NCBI RefSeq assembly: GCF_016793225.1
Contig: NZ_JAEUMN010000069.1
Span: 1-64,000 of the forward strand
Direction: 5' to 3'
DNA length: 64,000 bases
Source of the DNA: Phenylobacterium sp.
GTDB lineage: Bacteria > Pseudomonadota > Alphaproteobacteria > Caulobacterales > Caulobacteraceae
The notes below the pieces were generated by a model. It was not told the DNA's origin, ran no database searches, and was given only the letters and a program-made list of their open reading frames with translations. A program made the position numbers and the translations under genes. This document shows, piece after piece, positions 1-7,597 of this stretch. Each line of letters begins with the position of its first letter. The stretch's first letter is position 1.

Positions 1-1
1 C

Positions 2-169
2 CAGCTCGTCCTGGAGGGCCGGGTCGCGGCCTGGCCGGACGGGAAGCCGGTGCGCTGCTGGAGCGAGTCGGCCGATCACCGCCCGATCTGCCTCGTCGCC
101 GTCGACCTGCAGAAGGTGACGCTCCTCGACCCCGTCAGCGGTGAGTCCCTCGCCGAATGGGGCCCCTGA
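2..169 (+). CDS. C-terminal fragment of an unknown protein
   Basis: An open frame enters from the left edge and ends at a TGA at 167-169, giving the last 55 residues of a protein. The fragment is short, mildly acidic and mixed in composition, with two Cys in the readable part (VRCW and ICLV). No domain can be recognised from this tail. Codon use has the strong G/C third-position bias of the neighbouring real genes. The next gene is on the opposite strand, so this is the 3' end of a rightward gene that starts outside the window. Function unknown. Confidence 0.45.
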   Translation, partial: QLVLEGRVAAWPDGKPVRCWSESADHRPICLVAVDLQKVTLLDPVSGESLAEWGP

Positions 170-199
170 GGGCGCATCCCGCCGCGATCACCGCGCGGC

Positions 200-544
200 T
201 CAGGCGGCCGCCAGGTCCGGTCCCTCGGCCGGGAAGCGGACAACCGGCAGGCCCGGTTCGCCCGCGGCCTGGCCCTCGGGCGGCAGAGCCGGGGTGTAGC
301 AGGGCACGCCCCATAGCCGCTGCAGTTCGCCGGCCAGCTCCTCGTTCGTCCGCCGCCCGGCATTGGGCCCCACCAGAAGCGCGGCCGCCGGCGCCGCCTG
401 CATCGCCAGGGTGAGCGCCAGGGACGCCGTGGGCGCGGGCCCCACCACCACGCGGCCGGCCCGGTGCAGGCGATCCATCCAGCGCACCGCGCGCGCCTCG
501 TCGGCGCACACCAGAAGCACCGGTCCTGAGAGGTCGTCGTTCAT
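200..544 (-). CDS. Small protein resembling a degenerate response-regulator receiver domain
   Basis: This gene encodes 114 residues. The ATG at 544 was chosen because AGGAGA lies 6 nt upstream (ATAGGAGACGACATG); longer readings run through Arg-rich shadow sequence. The N-terminus (GPVLLVCADEARAVRW) looks like the first beta strand and acidic turn of a CheY-like fold. It is followed by a helix, a second strand (GRVVVGPAPTA) and a strand-like AAALLVGPNAG where a receiver would carry its phospho-Asp, which is absent. A pseudo-receiver or small alpha/beta protein is therefore possible. It overlaps the Shine-Dalgarno region with the stop codon of the gene at 553-858, so the two are probably cotranscribed. 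The fold assignment is inference from strand pattern only. Confidence 0.5.
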   Translation of the reverse strand: MNDDLSGPVLLVCADEARAVRWMDRLHRAGRVVVGPAPTASLALTLAMQAAPAAALLVGPNAGRRTNEELAGELQRLWGVPCYTPALPPEGQAAGEPGLPVVRFPAEGPDLAAA

Positions 545-552
545 GTCGTCTC

Positions 553-858
553 CTATGGGTTCAGGCCCGACCGGCGCACCCGCGCCCGCAGCTCGCCGGA
601 CTCGCCGAGCACCTCGAGGGTGACGTCGAACCCGACGGCGGCGTAGGCGCGGGCAAGGCGGCGCGCGTGCCGTTCGGCGGACCCGCCGCTCAGGAAGCAG
701 GCGGGCTCGAGATCCTCGGCCTCGACCCGCCACGGCCCGTCATCGCTGCGCACGCGGACACGACGCTCAAAGTAGAAGCCGCCGGGCGCCCAGGCGCGCG
801 GGAGCTCCGGATACGTCGGGTCGAACGCCATGCTGTGGGCGGCCACGTGGTCCCTCAT
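553..858 (-). CDS. Hypothetical protein, about 101 aa
   Basis: The frame ends with TAG at 553. It can be read from ATG 858 (101 residues, starting MRDHVAAHSMAFDP) or upstream as far as 1005. I prefer 858 because the added segment is Arg/Gly-rich and unlike a real N-terminus, although the nearest purine-rich AGGAG is about 18 nt upstream of that ATG. The visible chain contains a YFERRVRVRSDDGPWRVE strand pair and a helix (AERHARRLARAYAAVGFDV) followed by another strand. This suggests a small alpha+beta domain with no catalytic motif. It lies upstream of, and touches, the gene at 200-544. Function unknown. Confidence 0.45.
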   Translation of the reverse strand: MRDHVAAHSMAFDPTYPELPRAWAPGGFYFERRVRVRSDDGPWRVEAEDLEPACFLSGGSAERHARRLARAYAAVGFDVTLEVLGESGELRARVRRSGLNP

Positions 859-972
859 CCTCTGCAAAGCCCGCTCCTGGCGGGCGGTCGAGCGGCGGGC
901 CAAGGCCTGAACACCCCGTCCGCCGCTCTCCACCGGGGAGCCGCCGATCTGCGGCCGACGACCCACATGTAT

Positions 973-986
973 CGTATCGCGATACG
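973..986. promoter_or_regulatory. Perfect 14-bp palindrome, possible operator
   Basis: The sequence CGTATCGCGATACG is a perfect dyad. It sits in the spacer between the leftward gene at 553-858 and the rightward MarR-family gene at 1139. MarR regulators commonly bind dyads in such divergent spacers, so autoregulation is a reasonable guess. No clear -35/-10 pair could be fixed around it. Confidence 0.4.
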
Positions 987-1138
987 TCTTTCCGGCGCAA
1001 ATCACAGCCCCGGGAGCAGCTGCGACGAAGGCCCCGGGGCGCGCGCGCTGGGCCCTGGCCAGGGATGGGCAAATCGCTGATGCTCCAGCCTACATCCTTC
1101 CCCGACGAGCCGGCCGCGCCCGGCTCAAGAGGCTGCGC

Positions 1139-1615
1139 TTGGAACAGACGCCGATCCGACGCCGCAAGCTCGTGCAGGCCGACTACGCGGCCCTCGGGGC
1201 GTTCCGCCACGCCCTCCGGCGGTTCCTGGCGTTCAGCAGCGCCGAGGCGGCGGCGCAGGGCCTGACGCCCCAGCAGCATCAGGCGCTGCTGGCGATCAAG
1301 GCGCATGAGGGTCCCGAGCCCGTCAGCGTCGGCGAGCTCGCGCGGGCTCTGCTCATTCGCAACCACAGCGCCGTCGGGCTGGTCGACCGACTCTCGGCGC
1401 GGGGCCTGGTCACCCGCGGCCACTCCATTCGGGACCGGCGGCGCGTCGTGCTTCACCTGACCCCCACGGGCGCAAAGGTGCTCGAAGCGATCTCGCGTCG
1501 GAATCTTGCGAAACTGAAGGCGAGCCTGCCGGTCTTCACGGATCTGCTGTACGCCCTGGAGCAACTGGAGCTCCCGGCGCCGGAGCAGCGATCCCGGATC
1601 GTGGACACCGTCTGA
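1139..1615 (+). CDS. MarR-family winged-helix transcriptional regulator
   Basis: This gene encodes 158 residues read from a TTG start with AAGAGG just upstream. The layout is typical of MarR: an N-terminal dimerisation helix (about 15-45), then LTPQQHQALLAIKAHEG, a recognition helix region (SVGELARALLIRNHSAVGLV, about 65-85), and the beta wing (VTRGHSIRDRRRVVLHLT, about 92-110) with the conserved D-R-R-x-V. A C-terminal helix closes the dimer interface. The conserved Arg of the wing is present, so DNA binding is expected. It faces two small unknown genes across a spacer carrying a perfect palindrome. The ligand and targets cannot be read from sequence. It is convergent with the gene at 1622-1891. 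Confidence 0.85.
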   Translation: MEQTPIRRRKLVQADYAALGAFRHALRRFLAFSSAEAAAQGLTPQQHQALLAIKAHEGPEPVSVGELARALLIRNHSAVGLVDRLSARGLVTRGHSIRDRRRVVLHLTPTGAKVLEAISRRNLAKLKASLPVFTDLLYALEQLELPAPEQRSRIVDTV

Positions 1616-1621
1616 CCGCCT

Positions 1622-1891
1622 CTAGCCCAGAAACGCCCGCTCGTCCGCCGACGGCGGACGGGGCCGCACGACCAGGCGCAGGCAGCTGCCGGCGTCGAAC
1701 GCGAGGCCCGGATCGAACATCCGGTAGACCACCTCCCAGAGGTGGTCCCCGGCGCCCACGCCCGGGGGTGGCGCCACCACGTCCCCCACCTGCGGCAGCT
1801 GGCCCGCGAAGTCGGCGAGGTTGAAGTCGAGCGGCGGCGAGGTCTCCGCCTCCGCCTGTCCCTGGATGTGGACACGGATCACGCTGGCCAC
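1622..1891 (-). CDS. Hypothetical protein, about 89 aa
   Basis: The frame ends with TAG at 1622, 6 bp from the stop of the convergent MarR gene. GTG at 1891 is preferred as start because AGGAG lies 8 nt upstream; a TTG at 1936 gives 15 more residues but has no visible ribosome binding site. The product begins ASVIRVHIQGQ and has a proline/glycine stretch (VVAPPPGVGAGDHLWEVV) in the middle and a strand-rich C-terminus (CLRLVVRPRPPS). It looks like a small beta-rich domain of about 90 residues. No family recognised. Confidence 0.5.
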   Translation of the reverse strand: MASVIRVHIQGQAEAETSPPLDFNLADFAGQLPQVGDVVAPPPGVGAGDHLWEVVYRMFDPGLAFDAGSCLRLVVRPRPPSADERAFLG

Positions 1892-2092
1892 TCGATGGCT
1901 CCTGTACTTGACGACGGTTCGGGGCCCGAGACTCAAGTCGGCAACGCCGGGCGGCGGGCTGCCCGGACTCCTCTGGGATGCGCCGCGCGCTTGGACATTC
2001 CGTCTCCTCCACGCCTGTCGGGCCGGTCAGGGACACAACTCCGCAAGCGCCGGATCGATCGCATCACGATCCGTTGCACGTCGCCAATTCGC

Positions 2093-2126
2093 ATCAATCA
2101 GGATTGATTTATCAATCTGACTTGAT
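2093..2126. promoter_or_regulatory. Overlapping ATCAAT/ATTGAT inverted repeats upstream of the arsR-arsC fusion
   Basis: ATCAAT-N4-ATTGAT (2093-2108) shares its right arm with ATTGAT-TT-ATCAAT (2103-2116), and a further TTGAT lies at 2122-2126. The array ends 12 bp before the ATG at 2138. Its A+T richness stands out from the surrounding DNA. Dyads with ATCAA/TTGAT cores are typical of ArsR/SmtB-family operators, so autorepression of the downstream gene is the simplest reading. Confidence 0.6.
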
Positions 2127-2137
2127 CTAAATGACGC

Positions 2138-2905
2138 ATGGCCCTGCGTCAGTCCCTCGAGATGTCACCTCCCCCGTTCCTCCAGTTGGCGGCCCATCCG
2201 CTGCGCTGGCGGCTGCTCGAGGAACTCGGTCGAGGGGATCGCACCGTGCAGGAGCTGACGGAGCGGGTCGGCGAGCCGCAGAACCTGGTGTCGTACCACC
2301 TGGGCAAGCTGCGCGCGGGCGAGTTGGTGTCGGCGCGGCGCAGCGCCGCGGACGGTCGCGACATGTACTATCGCCTGCACCTCGACCGCGTGGGCGGACA
2401 GCTCTCCACCGCCGGCGCTGCGCTGCATCCCGGGCTGCGCCTTGCGCCTCGGGTTCCGGCCGACGGGTACACGCGCTCAGGACGCGTGCTGTTCCTGTGC
2501 ACGGGCAACAGCGCCCGATCCCAGATGGCGGAAGCGTTGCTTCGCGTCCGCTCGGGCGGGCGCATCGAGGCCGAGAGCGCGGGCAGCCAGCCGCGACCGC
2601 TGCATCCCAACGCCGTCAGGGTCATGCGCGAGGACTTCGGGATCGACATCAGCGGCCAGGCTCCGAAGCCGATCGCCGACGTGGCCGGACGGCGCTTCGA
2701 CTCCGTCATCAGCCTCTGCGACCGGGTCCGGGAAGCCTGCGCCCAGCTCCCGGGGCGCCCGGAGACGCAGCACTGGAGCCTGCCGAACCCCGCCACGGGC
2801 GGGGCCGACGCGGCCACCTACCCCCTCTTCCGCCACGTCGCGGACGAACTCTCCAACCGCATCAGCTTCCTCCTGGCCGCGTTCGCCGAGCCCGCCGCCG
2901 CCTAG
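2138..2905 (+). CDS. ArsR-family HTH fused to low-molecular-weight phosphatase/arsenate-reductase-like domain
   Basis: This is a 255-residue fusion. Residues about 10-90 form an ArsR winged helix (LQLAAHPLRWRLLEELG, then NLVSYHLGKLRAGELV as recognition helix). Residues about 115-250 form an LMW-PTP/ArsC fold with the P-loop C121-TGNSAR-S. C194 and C201 are spaced by seven as in thioredoxin-linked ArsC, which supports arsenate reductase chemistry. Two oddities stand out. The HTH part has no cysteine, so it lacks the usual arsenite-binding site. The motif that normally contains the catalytic Asp (DP) reads LPNP, with N217. The domain might thus be a weak reductase or a sensor for the HTH. An ATG at 2162 is an alternative start. 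An inverted-repeat array lies just upstream, and a VOC gene follows after 20 bp. Confidence 0.8.
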   Translation: MALRQSLEMSPPPFLQLAAHPLRWRLLEELGRGDRTVQELTERVGEPQNLVSYHLGKLRAGELVSARRSAADGRDMYYRLHLDRVGGQLSTAGAALHPGLRLAPRVPADGYTRSGRVLFLCTGNSARSQMAEALLRVRSGGRIEAESAGSQPRPLHPNAVRVMREDFGIDISGQAPKPIADVAGRRFDSVISLCDRVREACAQLPGRPETQHWSLPNPATGGADAATYPLFRHVADELSNRISFLLAAFAEPAAA

Positions 2906-2925
2906 CCTTCAACCGGAGACCCGAG

Positions 2926-3327
2926 ATGGCCGAGCCCTTCGACATCGTGAATGTCCGCTACATGGTGGATGACGTGCCGGCGGCCGCCGAGTGGTACGCG
3001 AAGCACTTCGGCTTCTCGGTGACGATGGCGACGCCGGCGTTCGGCTCGGTCTCGCGCGGCGCCCTGCGGCTGCTGCTGAGCGGCAAGGCGAGTTCCGCGG
3101 GCCGCCCGATGCCGGACGGCCGGGTCCCCGAGCCGGGGGGCTGGAACCGCTTCCAGTACATCACCGACGACATCGCCGCCGACGCCGAGCGGCTGCGCGC
3201 GGCCGGTGTGACGTTCCGCAATGAAATCCTCTCGGGGCCCGGGGGATCGCAGGTCCTCGTCGAGGACCCGTCGGGCAACGTGGTGGAGCTGTTCCAGCCC
3301 GCCGCCGAGTGGCAGCCGACGCGCTGA
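2926..3327 (+). CDS. VOC (glyoxalase/bleomycin-resistance fold) protein
   Basis: The product has 133 residues and no signal peptide. It contains the paired beta-alpha-beta modules of the vicinal oxygen chelate fold: VRYMVDDVPAAAEWYAKHFG at the N-terminus and VLVEDPSGNVVELFQP at the C-terminus, the latter ending in a likely metal-binding Glu. There is no Cys at all, so it is not the organoarsenical lyase ArsI, which needs a cysteine pair, despite following an ArsR-ArsC fusion gene. It starts 20 bp after that gene with GGAGACC before the ATG, so the two are probably cotranscribed. The next gene is a paralogue. Substrate unknown. Confidence 0.75.
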   Translation: MAEPFDIVNVRYMVDDVPAAAEWYAKHFGFSVTMATPAFGSVSRGALRLLLSGKASSAGRPMPDGRVPEPGGWNRFQYITDDIAADAERLRAAGVTFRNEILSGPGGSQVLVEDPSGNVVELFQPAAEWQPTR

Positions 3328-3341
3328 AGGAGAGACTGGCG

Positions 3342-3818
3342 ATGATCAAGCCGATCGCACTCGCAGCGGCGCTCCTGTTCGCCGCGCCCTGCGCGCAGGC
3401 GCAGACGTCCCCCACGGCGAACCTCCAGCAGGTCAGGGTTCGCTACATCGTCGTCGACGTCGCCCGCACGGTCGCCTTCTACAGGGACAAGCTTGGCTTC
3501 CGGCTCGACATGCAGGCCGGCCCCTACTTCGCGGCGCTGTCGAAGGGCGGCGTGCAGCTGCTGATCAGCCCCGCGACCGGGCCGGGCGGCGCTTCGCAAC
3601 CGATGCCGAACGGGGACAAGCCTGCCCCGGGCGGTTGGAACCGGCTGGTGCTCTACACCCCTGACCTCGAGGCCGAGGTCGCGCGGCTGCGGAAGGACGG
3701 CGTGCGCTTCCGCAACGACATCGTCGTCGGGGCGGGCGGCAACGAGATCCTACTGGACGATCCCTCGGGCAACGTCGTGGAGCTGTTCCAGCCGACGATC
3801 AGCGTCGCGACGCCCTAG
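3342..3818 (+). CDS. Exported VOC-family protein
   Basis: The product has 158 residues. ATG 3342 follows AAGGAGAG at 8 nt. Residues 1-21 form a typical Sec signal peptide (KPIALAAALLFAAPCAQAQ). The mature part is a paralogue of the preceding gene product: VRYIVVDVARTVAFYRDKLG, GGWNRLVLYTPDLEAEV and DDPSGNVVELFQP align directly with it. A tandem pair with one cytoplasmic and one periplasmic copy is unusual. The stop codon overlaps the stop of the convergent histidine kinase gene within a CTAG. Enzymatic role unknown. Confidence 0.75.
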   Translation: MIKPIALAAALLFAAPCAQAQTSPTANLQQVRVRYIVVDVARTVAFYRDKLGFRLDMQAGPYFAALSKGGVQLLISPATGPGGASQPMPNGDKPAPGGWNRLVLYTPDLEAEVARLRKDGVRFRNDIVVGAGGNEILLDDPSGNVVELFQPTISVATP

Positions 3819-5797
3819 GCGGTCCACGCCCCCGTCACGATGGCGGGCAGGCGTGCATCCAGCGTGCAGACGAGACCCTGCGCGGCGTAGTCCAGCGTCA
3901 CCCGCCCCTGCAGCTCGGCTGAAAGGCCCCGCTCGATAAGCCGGGTCCCGAAGCCGCGGCGTGTCGGAGGCCTGACCGGCGGACCGCCCGATTCGCGCCA
4001 AGTCAGCGCCAGCCGCCGCGTGTCGCCGCCGCCGTCGACCGTCCACTCGACCGCCACCTTGCCCCCGGGCGCGGAGAGCGCGCCGTACTTGGCGGCGTTC
4101 GTGGTCAGTTCGTGGAAGGCCAGCGCCATGGCGATGGCCGTCTTGGGCGGAAGGAAGACCGGCGGGCCGGCCACGCTGAAGGGGCTGGAGCCGGAAAGGC
4201 TCACGTAAGGCGCGGCCGCCTGAAGCACCAGGTCGCGCAGGTCGGCGCCTGACCAGCGCTCGTCCGTCAGCACGTCGTGCGCGCTGGCCAGGGCCATGAG
4301 GCGCGACGTCAGCGTCTCGCGGACGTCGTCCGGGATATCGCCGCGGCGGAGCGTCTGGGCGGTCATGGCCTGGACGGTCGCGAGCGAGTTCTTCACCCGG
4401 TGGTTCAGCTCGTTGACCATCAGCCGCAGGTGCTGCTCGGCCGCCTTGCGAGCCGTCACGTCCGTGGCGGCCCCGAACCACTCGGTGATGGCGCCCTGTG
4501 CGTCCAGGATCGGGATGGCGCGCGAATGGACCCACCCGGCGCTGCCATCGACCCGTCGCACGCGGTGCTCGAGCTGGAACACCGACCTCTCCGCGACGGC
4601 CGCGCTGACCGCGGCGTTCACGAGCGCGCGGTCTTCGGGGAACAGGTAGGTCCCGGGCCAGTCGACGCTCGGGCTGTCGGTGTCCACCAGGAAGCCGCGC
4701 CCATCGAGCTGCAGCAGCTCGCGCCAGTCCGGGCTCATCCGGAAGACCATGTCCGAGGTCGAGGTGACCAGGGCGCGCAGCCGCGCCTCGCTCGTGCGGA
4801 CGTGCTCCTCGGCCTCAGCGCGCTGGGCGCGGGTCCACGCCCGCTCGGCCACCTCTCGGATCAGCTCCATCTCGTCCGGCCGCCAGCGACGCGCCGCCAG
4901 GGTGTGGACGCACAGCGCCATGCGCCAAGCGCCGCCGCGGAAGAGCGGGATCGCCAGAACGCCGCGCATCAGCGTCCTCCCGAAGGCCGGTTCCGCGCCG
5001 TCGCGCGCCTGCGCGCTGGGCGCCGCGTCCTCGACCGCCACGGTCCGGCCGAGCTGCATCTCGGCGATCAGGGACTGTCCGAAGTCGCTGAGGCGATGCC
5101 GCCCGGCCAGCCCGGCCACGCCCGGGCGGGCATATTCGTGCCGCACCTCGAAGGCGTCGGCCTCGGCCTCCACCTCGGCCCAGTGCACCCGGTCCGCGTC
5201 GAGATGGTTGCAGAGGGCGCCCGCGCTGGCGGCGAGGATGTCCTCAGCGGACTCCAGCTCGTCCAGCGCTTCGTCGAGCTCGAACAGGAAGGCCTGCCGC
5301 CGCTCGCCCCGCACCCGCTCGGTGGTCTCCATGCAGGCGCAGAACATGCCGGCCGTCTCGCCGCGCTCGTCGCGGACCGGGGAGTAGCTGAAGGTGAACC
5401 ACGTCTGTTCGTCGTACCCCTGGCGGTTCATCAGCAGCGGCAGGTCGGCGCGGAAGCTGGCGCGGCCGTCCATGGCCGCCTCGATCAACGGCCAGATGTC
5501 GGGCCAGATCTCGGCCCAGATGTCATGGAAGCGGGCCCCAAGCGCCGCCGGATGCTTCTTGCCGAGGATTTCCGCGTAGGCGTCGTTGTAGAGGAACCCG
5601 AGCTCGGGTCCCCAAGCGACGAACATCGGGAACTTCGAACCGAGGAGCAGGCCTACGACGGAGCGCAGCGACTGCGGCCAGGTGTCCGGGGGGCCCAGCG
5701 GCGATGCGGACCAGTCGCGCTCGCGCATGAGGCCACCGACGTCGCTCTCGCCGTCGAGCCAGGGGTGAGCGGCAGGTACTGACATGCCGACCGCCAC
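3815..5797 (-). CDS. PAS-GAF-PAS HWE-family sensor histidine kinase
   Basis: The product has 660 residues, read from GTG 5797 with GGGGAGGGC upstream. No transmembrane helices are visible, so it should be cytoplasmic. Domains in order: a PAS-like module (about 45-160), a GAF-like module (about 165-325), a second PAS with PAC (about 335-450), then the kinase. The phospho-acceptor is H466 in NELNHRVKN. N567 lies in the N-box ELTTNAAKYGA and the W-x-E motif is WRE at 600-602, followed by FGTRLIERG. These define the HWE kinases, common in alphaproteobacteria and often light- or stress-responsive. No response regulator is adjacent, so its partner is elsewhere. The first PAS lacks an evident LOV cysteine motif (NCRFLQ). 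Confidence 0.9.
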   Translation of the reverse strand: MAVGMSVPAAHPWLDGESDVGGLMRERDWSASPLGPPDTWPQSLRSVVGLLLGSKFPMFVAWGPELGFLYNDAYAEILGKKHPAALGARFHDIWAEIWPDIWPLIEAAMDGRASFRADLPLLMNRQGYDEQTWFTFSYSPVRDERGETAGMFCACMETTERVRGERRQAFLFELDEALDELESAEDILAASAGALCNHLDADRVHWAEVEAEADAFEVRHEYARPGVAGLAGRHRLSDFGQSLIAEMQLGRTVAVEDAAPSAQARDGAEPAFGRTLMRGVLAIPLFRGGAWRMALCVHTLAARRWRPDEMELIREVAERAWTRAQRAEAEEHVRTSEARLRALVTSTSDMVFRMSPDWRELLQLDGRGFLVDTDSPSVDWPGTYLFPEDRALVNAAVSAAVAERSVFQLEHRVRRVDGSAGWVHSRAIPILDAQGAITEWFGAATDVTARKAAEQHLRLMVNELNHRVKNSLATVQAMTAQTLRRGDIPDDVRETLTSRLMALASAHDVLTDERWSGADLRDLVLQAAAPYVSLSGSSPFSVAGPPVFLPPKTAIAMALAFHELTTNAAKYGALSAPGGKVAVEWTVDGGGDTRRLALTWRESGGPPVRPPTRRGFGTRLIERGLSAELQGRVTLDYAAQGLVCTLDARLPAIVTGAWTA

Positions 5798-5818
5798 ATC
5801 GCCCTCCCCGCGTTGTCG

Positions 5819-7027
5819 TCAGCCATAAAGCGCAAACGCGGCCCGTTCGTTGCGCCAGGCGTCCTCGTCAGGGCGTGCAAGGACGTCCAGATCGCCGGGC
5901 GCCGCCTGCGGATCGTCCACCCATTCGCGCAGCAGCGGGCCGCCGTTGATCACATCGATGGGCAGCTTCCCCAGCTCGTACTCGTACGGGAAATCGCGCC
6001 AGAGGTCGTAGTCGGGCCGGATGCGGCGGATCGCCTTGAACGCCAGCGCCTGCAGGCGCCAGGGCTTGAAGGCGGCATGGTCATAGCTGCGCGGATCCTC
6101 GGTGTGGATCATGACGCCGCTGCAGAGCTTGCCCACATGCTTGTGGAAGGTCGGCTCGAACCAGAAGTCTCGCAGCGTGCAGCCGCCAAGCCAGTCCGGC
6201 GCGAGGGCCTGCATCTCGGCGATCACGGCCCGGGCGTCGATGTCGGGCGCGCCGAAGCCCTCCAGCGGCCGGGTCGTCCCGCGGCCCTCCGAAAGCGTCG
6301 TGCCCTCCAGCATCACCGTGCCGGCGTACGCGCGGGCCATCCACAGGTTCGGGGCGTTCGGGCTCGGATTGACCCAGGTGCGCTCGCCCAGCGGCCAGCC
6401 GTAGCCGGGCGCCGCCCCGGGGTCGTACCCCTCCATGGCGATGACGCGGTACTCCACGTCCAGCCCCTTGAGCTTGATGAACCACAGGCCCAACTCGCCG
6501 AGGGTGAGCCCGTGGCGCATGGGCATGGGACCGGCCCCGACGAAGCTCTCCCAGCCCGGCCGGAGCGTCAGCCCCTCGACGGGGCGGCCGGCCGGGTTCG
6601 GCCGGTCCAGCACCCACACCGCCTTCCCGTGCCGGGCGGCCGCCTCCAGGACATAGAGCAGGGTCGTGATGAACGTGTAGATCCGGCAGCCCAGGTCCTG
6701 CAGGTCGACCAGCAGGACGTCGAACGTCTCCATGGACGCGTCGGTGGGCCGACGGACCTCCCCGTACAGGCTGAAGATCGGAATGCCATGGACCGGATCG
6801 TTGAAGTCCGGGCTCTCGACCATGTTGTCCTGCTTGTCGCCGCGCAGGCCGTGCTGGGGACCGAAGGCCGAGGTGAGCCGGACGTCGCCCGTCGCCACGA
6901 GCGCATCGAGGGTGTGCGTCAGGTCCGCTGTGACCGAGGCCGGATGGGCCAGCAGGGCTACCCGCCGGCCGGCCAGCGGCTTGCGCAGCTCAGGGTCCGC
7001 CAGCAGGCGGTCGATGCCGAATCTCAT
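5819..7027 (-). CDS. DUF1343 protein, NamZ-like exo-beta-N-acetylmuramidase
   Basis: The product has 402 residues and covers the DUF1343 family from start to end: RVALLAHPASVT, TSAFGPQHGLRGDKQDN, DVLLVDLQDLGCRIYTF, VLDRPNPAGRPVEG and TTLSEGRGTTRPLE are family signatures. The characterised member is NamZ (YbbC) of Bacillus subtilis, which removes terminal MurNAc from peptidoglycan fragments. Unlike secreted members, this copy begins directly with RFGIDRLLADPEL and shows no signal peptide, so it may act on muropeptides in the cytoplasm. The ATG at 7027 overlaps the TGA of the upstream DOMON-like gene by four bases (ATGA), indicating translational coupling. Confidence 0.85.
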   Translation of the reverse strand: MRFGIDRLLADPELRKPLAGRRVALLAHPASVTADLTHTLDALVATGDVRLTSAFGPQHGLRGDKQDNMVESPDFNDPVHGIPIFSLYGEVRRPTDASMETFDVLLVDLQDLGCRIYTFITTLLYVLEAAARHGKAVWVLDRPNPAGRPVEGLTLRPGWESFVGAGPMPMRHGLTLGELGLWFIKLKGLDVEYRVIAMEGYDPGAAPGYGWPLGERTWVNPSPNAPNLWMARAYAGTVMLEGTTLSEGRGTTRPLEGFGAPDIDARAVIAEMQALAPDWLGGCTLRDFWFEPTFHKHVGKLCSGVMIHTEDPRSYDHAAFKPWRLQALAFKAIRRIRPDYDLWRDFPYEYELGKLPIDVINGGPLLREWVDDPQAAPGDLDVLARPDEDAWRNERAAFALYG

Positions 7028-7548
7028 GCGCCCGACGGTGCGGGAAGTTCGATCGCGAATCCATCGGCGTGGTGGAAGTCGGGGCGGCCGGACGGATGGC
7101 GCAGGGCCCAGTAGGAGAGCCGCCCGCCCGACTCCTCGATGACGGCGGCCAGGCCCAGCCGCTCCGCCTCGCCCGGCACCTCGATGACGGCGCTCAGCTC
7201 GAGCGCCTGCGGCCGGCGCAGCACCTGGATCCGCGGCGGGCCGGCGTCGGCCGGCCGCATGCCCGCGCGGTAGCCGTCGAAGGCGTAGGCCGCCCACCGC
7301 GCCGACGGCGACAGGTTCCACTCGAGGTAGCCGGCGGGGTGCGAGACGAAGGCCTCGAGGCAGGTGTGACGCCAGAGTTCATCCACCCGCGCCGGCGCCG
7401 CGGGCGCGGGGATCGCCAGCTCCGAGAGATCGCCGCGCACCATGTACCGGACCGCGAGCGCGCCGCGGCCCGCGGGCGTCGTCTCGACCGTGATCGCGTC
7501 CACAGCGGCGCAGGGGAAGTCGGGGTGAGGCGTCAGTTCGCAGCGCAT
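7024..7548 (-). CDS. DOMON-like domain protein paired with the NamZ homologue
   Basis: The product has 174 residues, starting at ATG 7548 with AGGA upstream. The sequence is strand-rich with a conserved-looking core: RVDELWRHTCLEAFV, then YLEWNLSPSARWAAYAFDGYR and a C-terminal HPSGRPDFHHADGF. This pattern fits the DOMON_murB-like family, a beta-sandwich of about 170 residues often encoded beside DUF1343 genes in alphaproteobacteria. DOMON domains bind haem or sugars; no haem ligand can be assigned here. No signal peptide is seen. Its stop overlaps the start of the DUF1343 gene, so a shared role in muropeptide or sugar handling is likely (inference). Confidence 0.7.
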   Translation of the reverse strand: MRCELTPHPDFPCAAVDAITVETTPAGRGALAVRYMVRGDLSELAIPAPAAPARVDELWRHTCLEAFVSHPAGYLEWNLSPSARWAAYAFDGYRAGMRPADAGPPRIQVLRRPQALELSAVIEVPGEAERLGLAAVIEESGGRLSYWALRHPSGRPDFHHADGFAIELPAPSGA

Positions 7549-7597
7549 GCGGCGATCCTAGAGCATCGCGCCGGCCGATGCCGTGGCTGACGGCGGC

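Noticed and set aside
2926..3818. ArsI organoarsenical lyase next to the ArsR-ArsC fusion
   Set aside because: The first VOC protein has no cysteine and the second lacks the required adjacent Cys pair.
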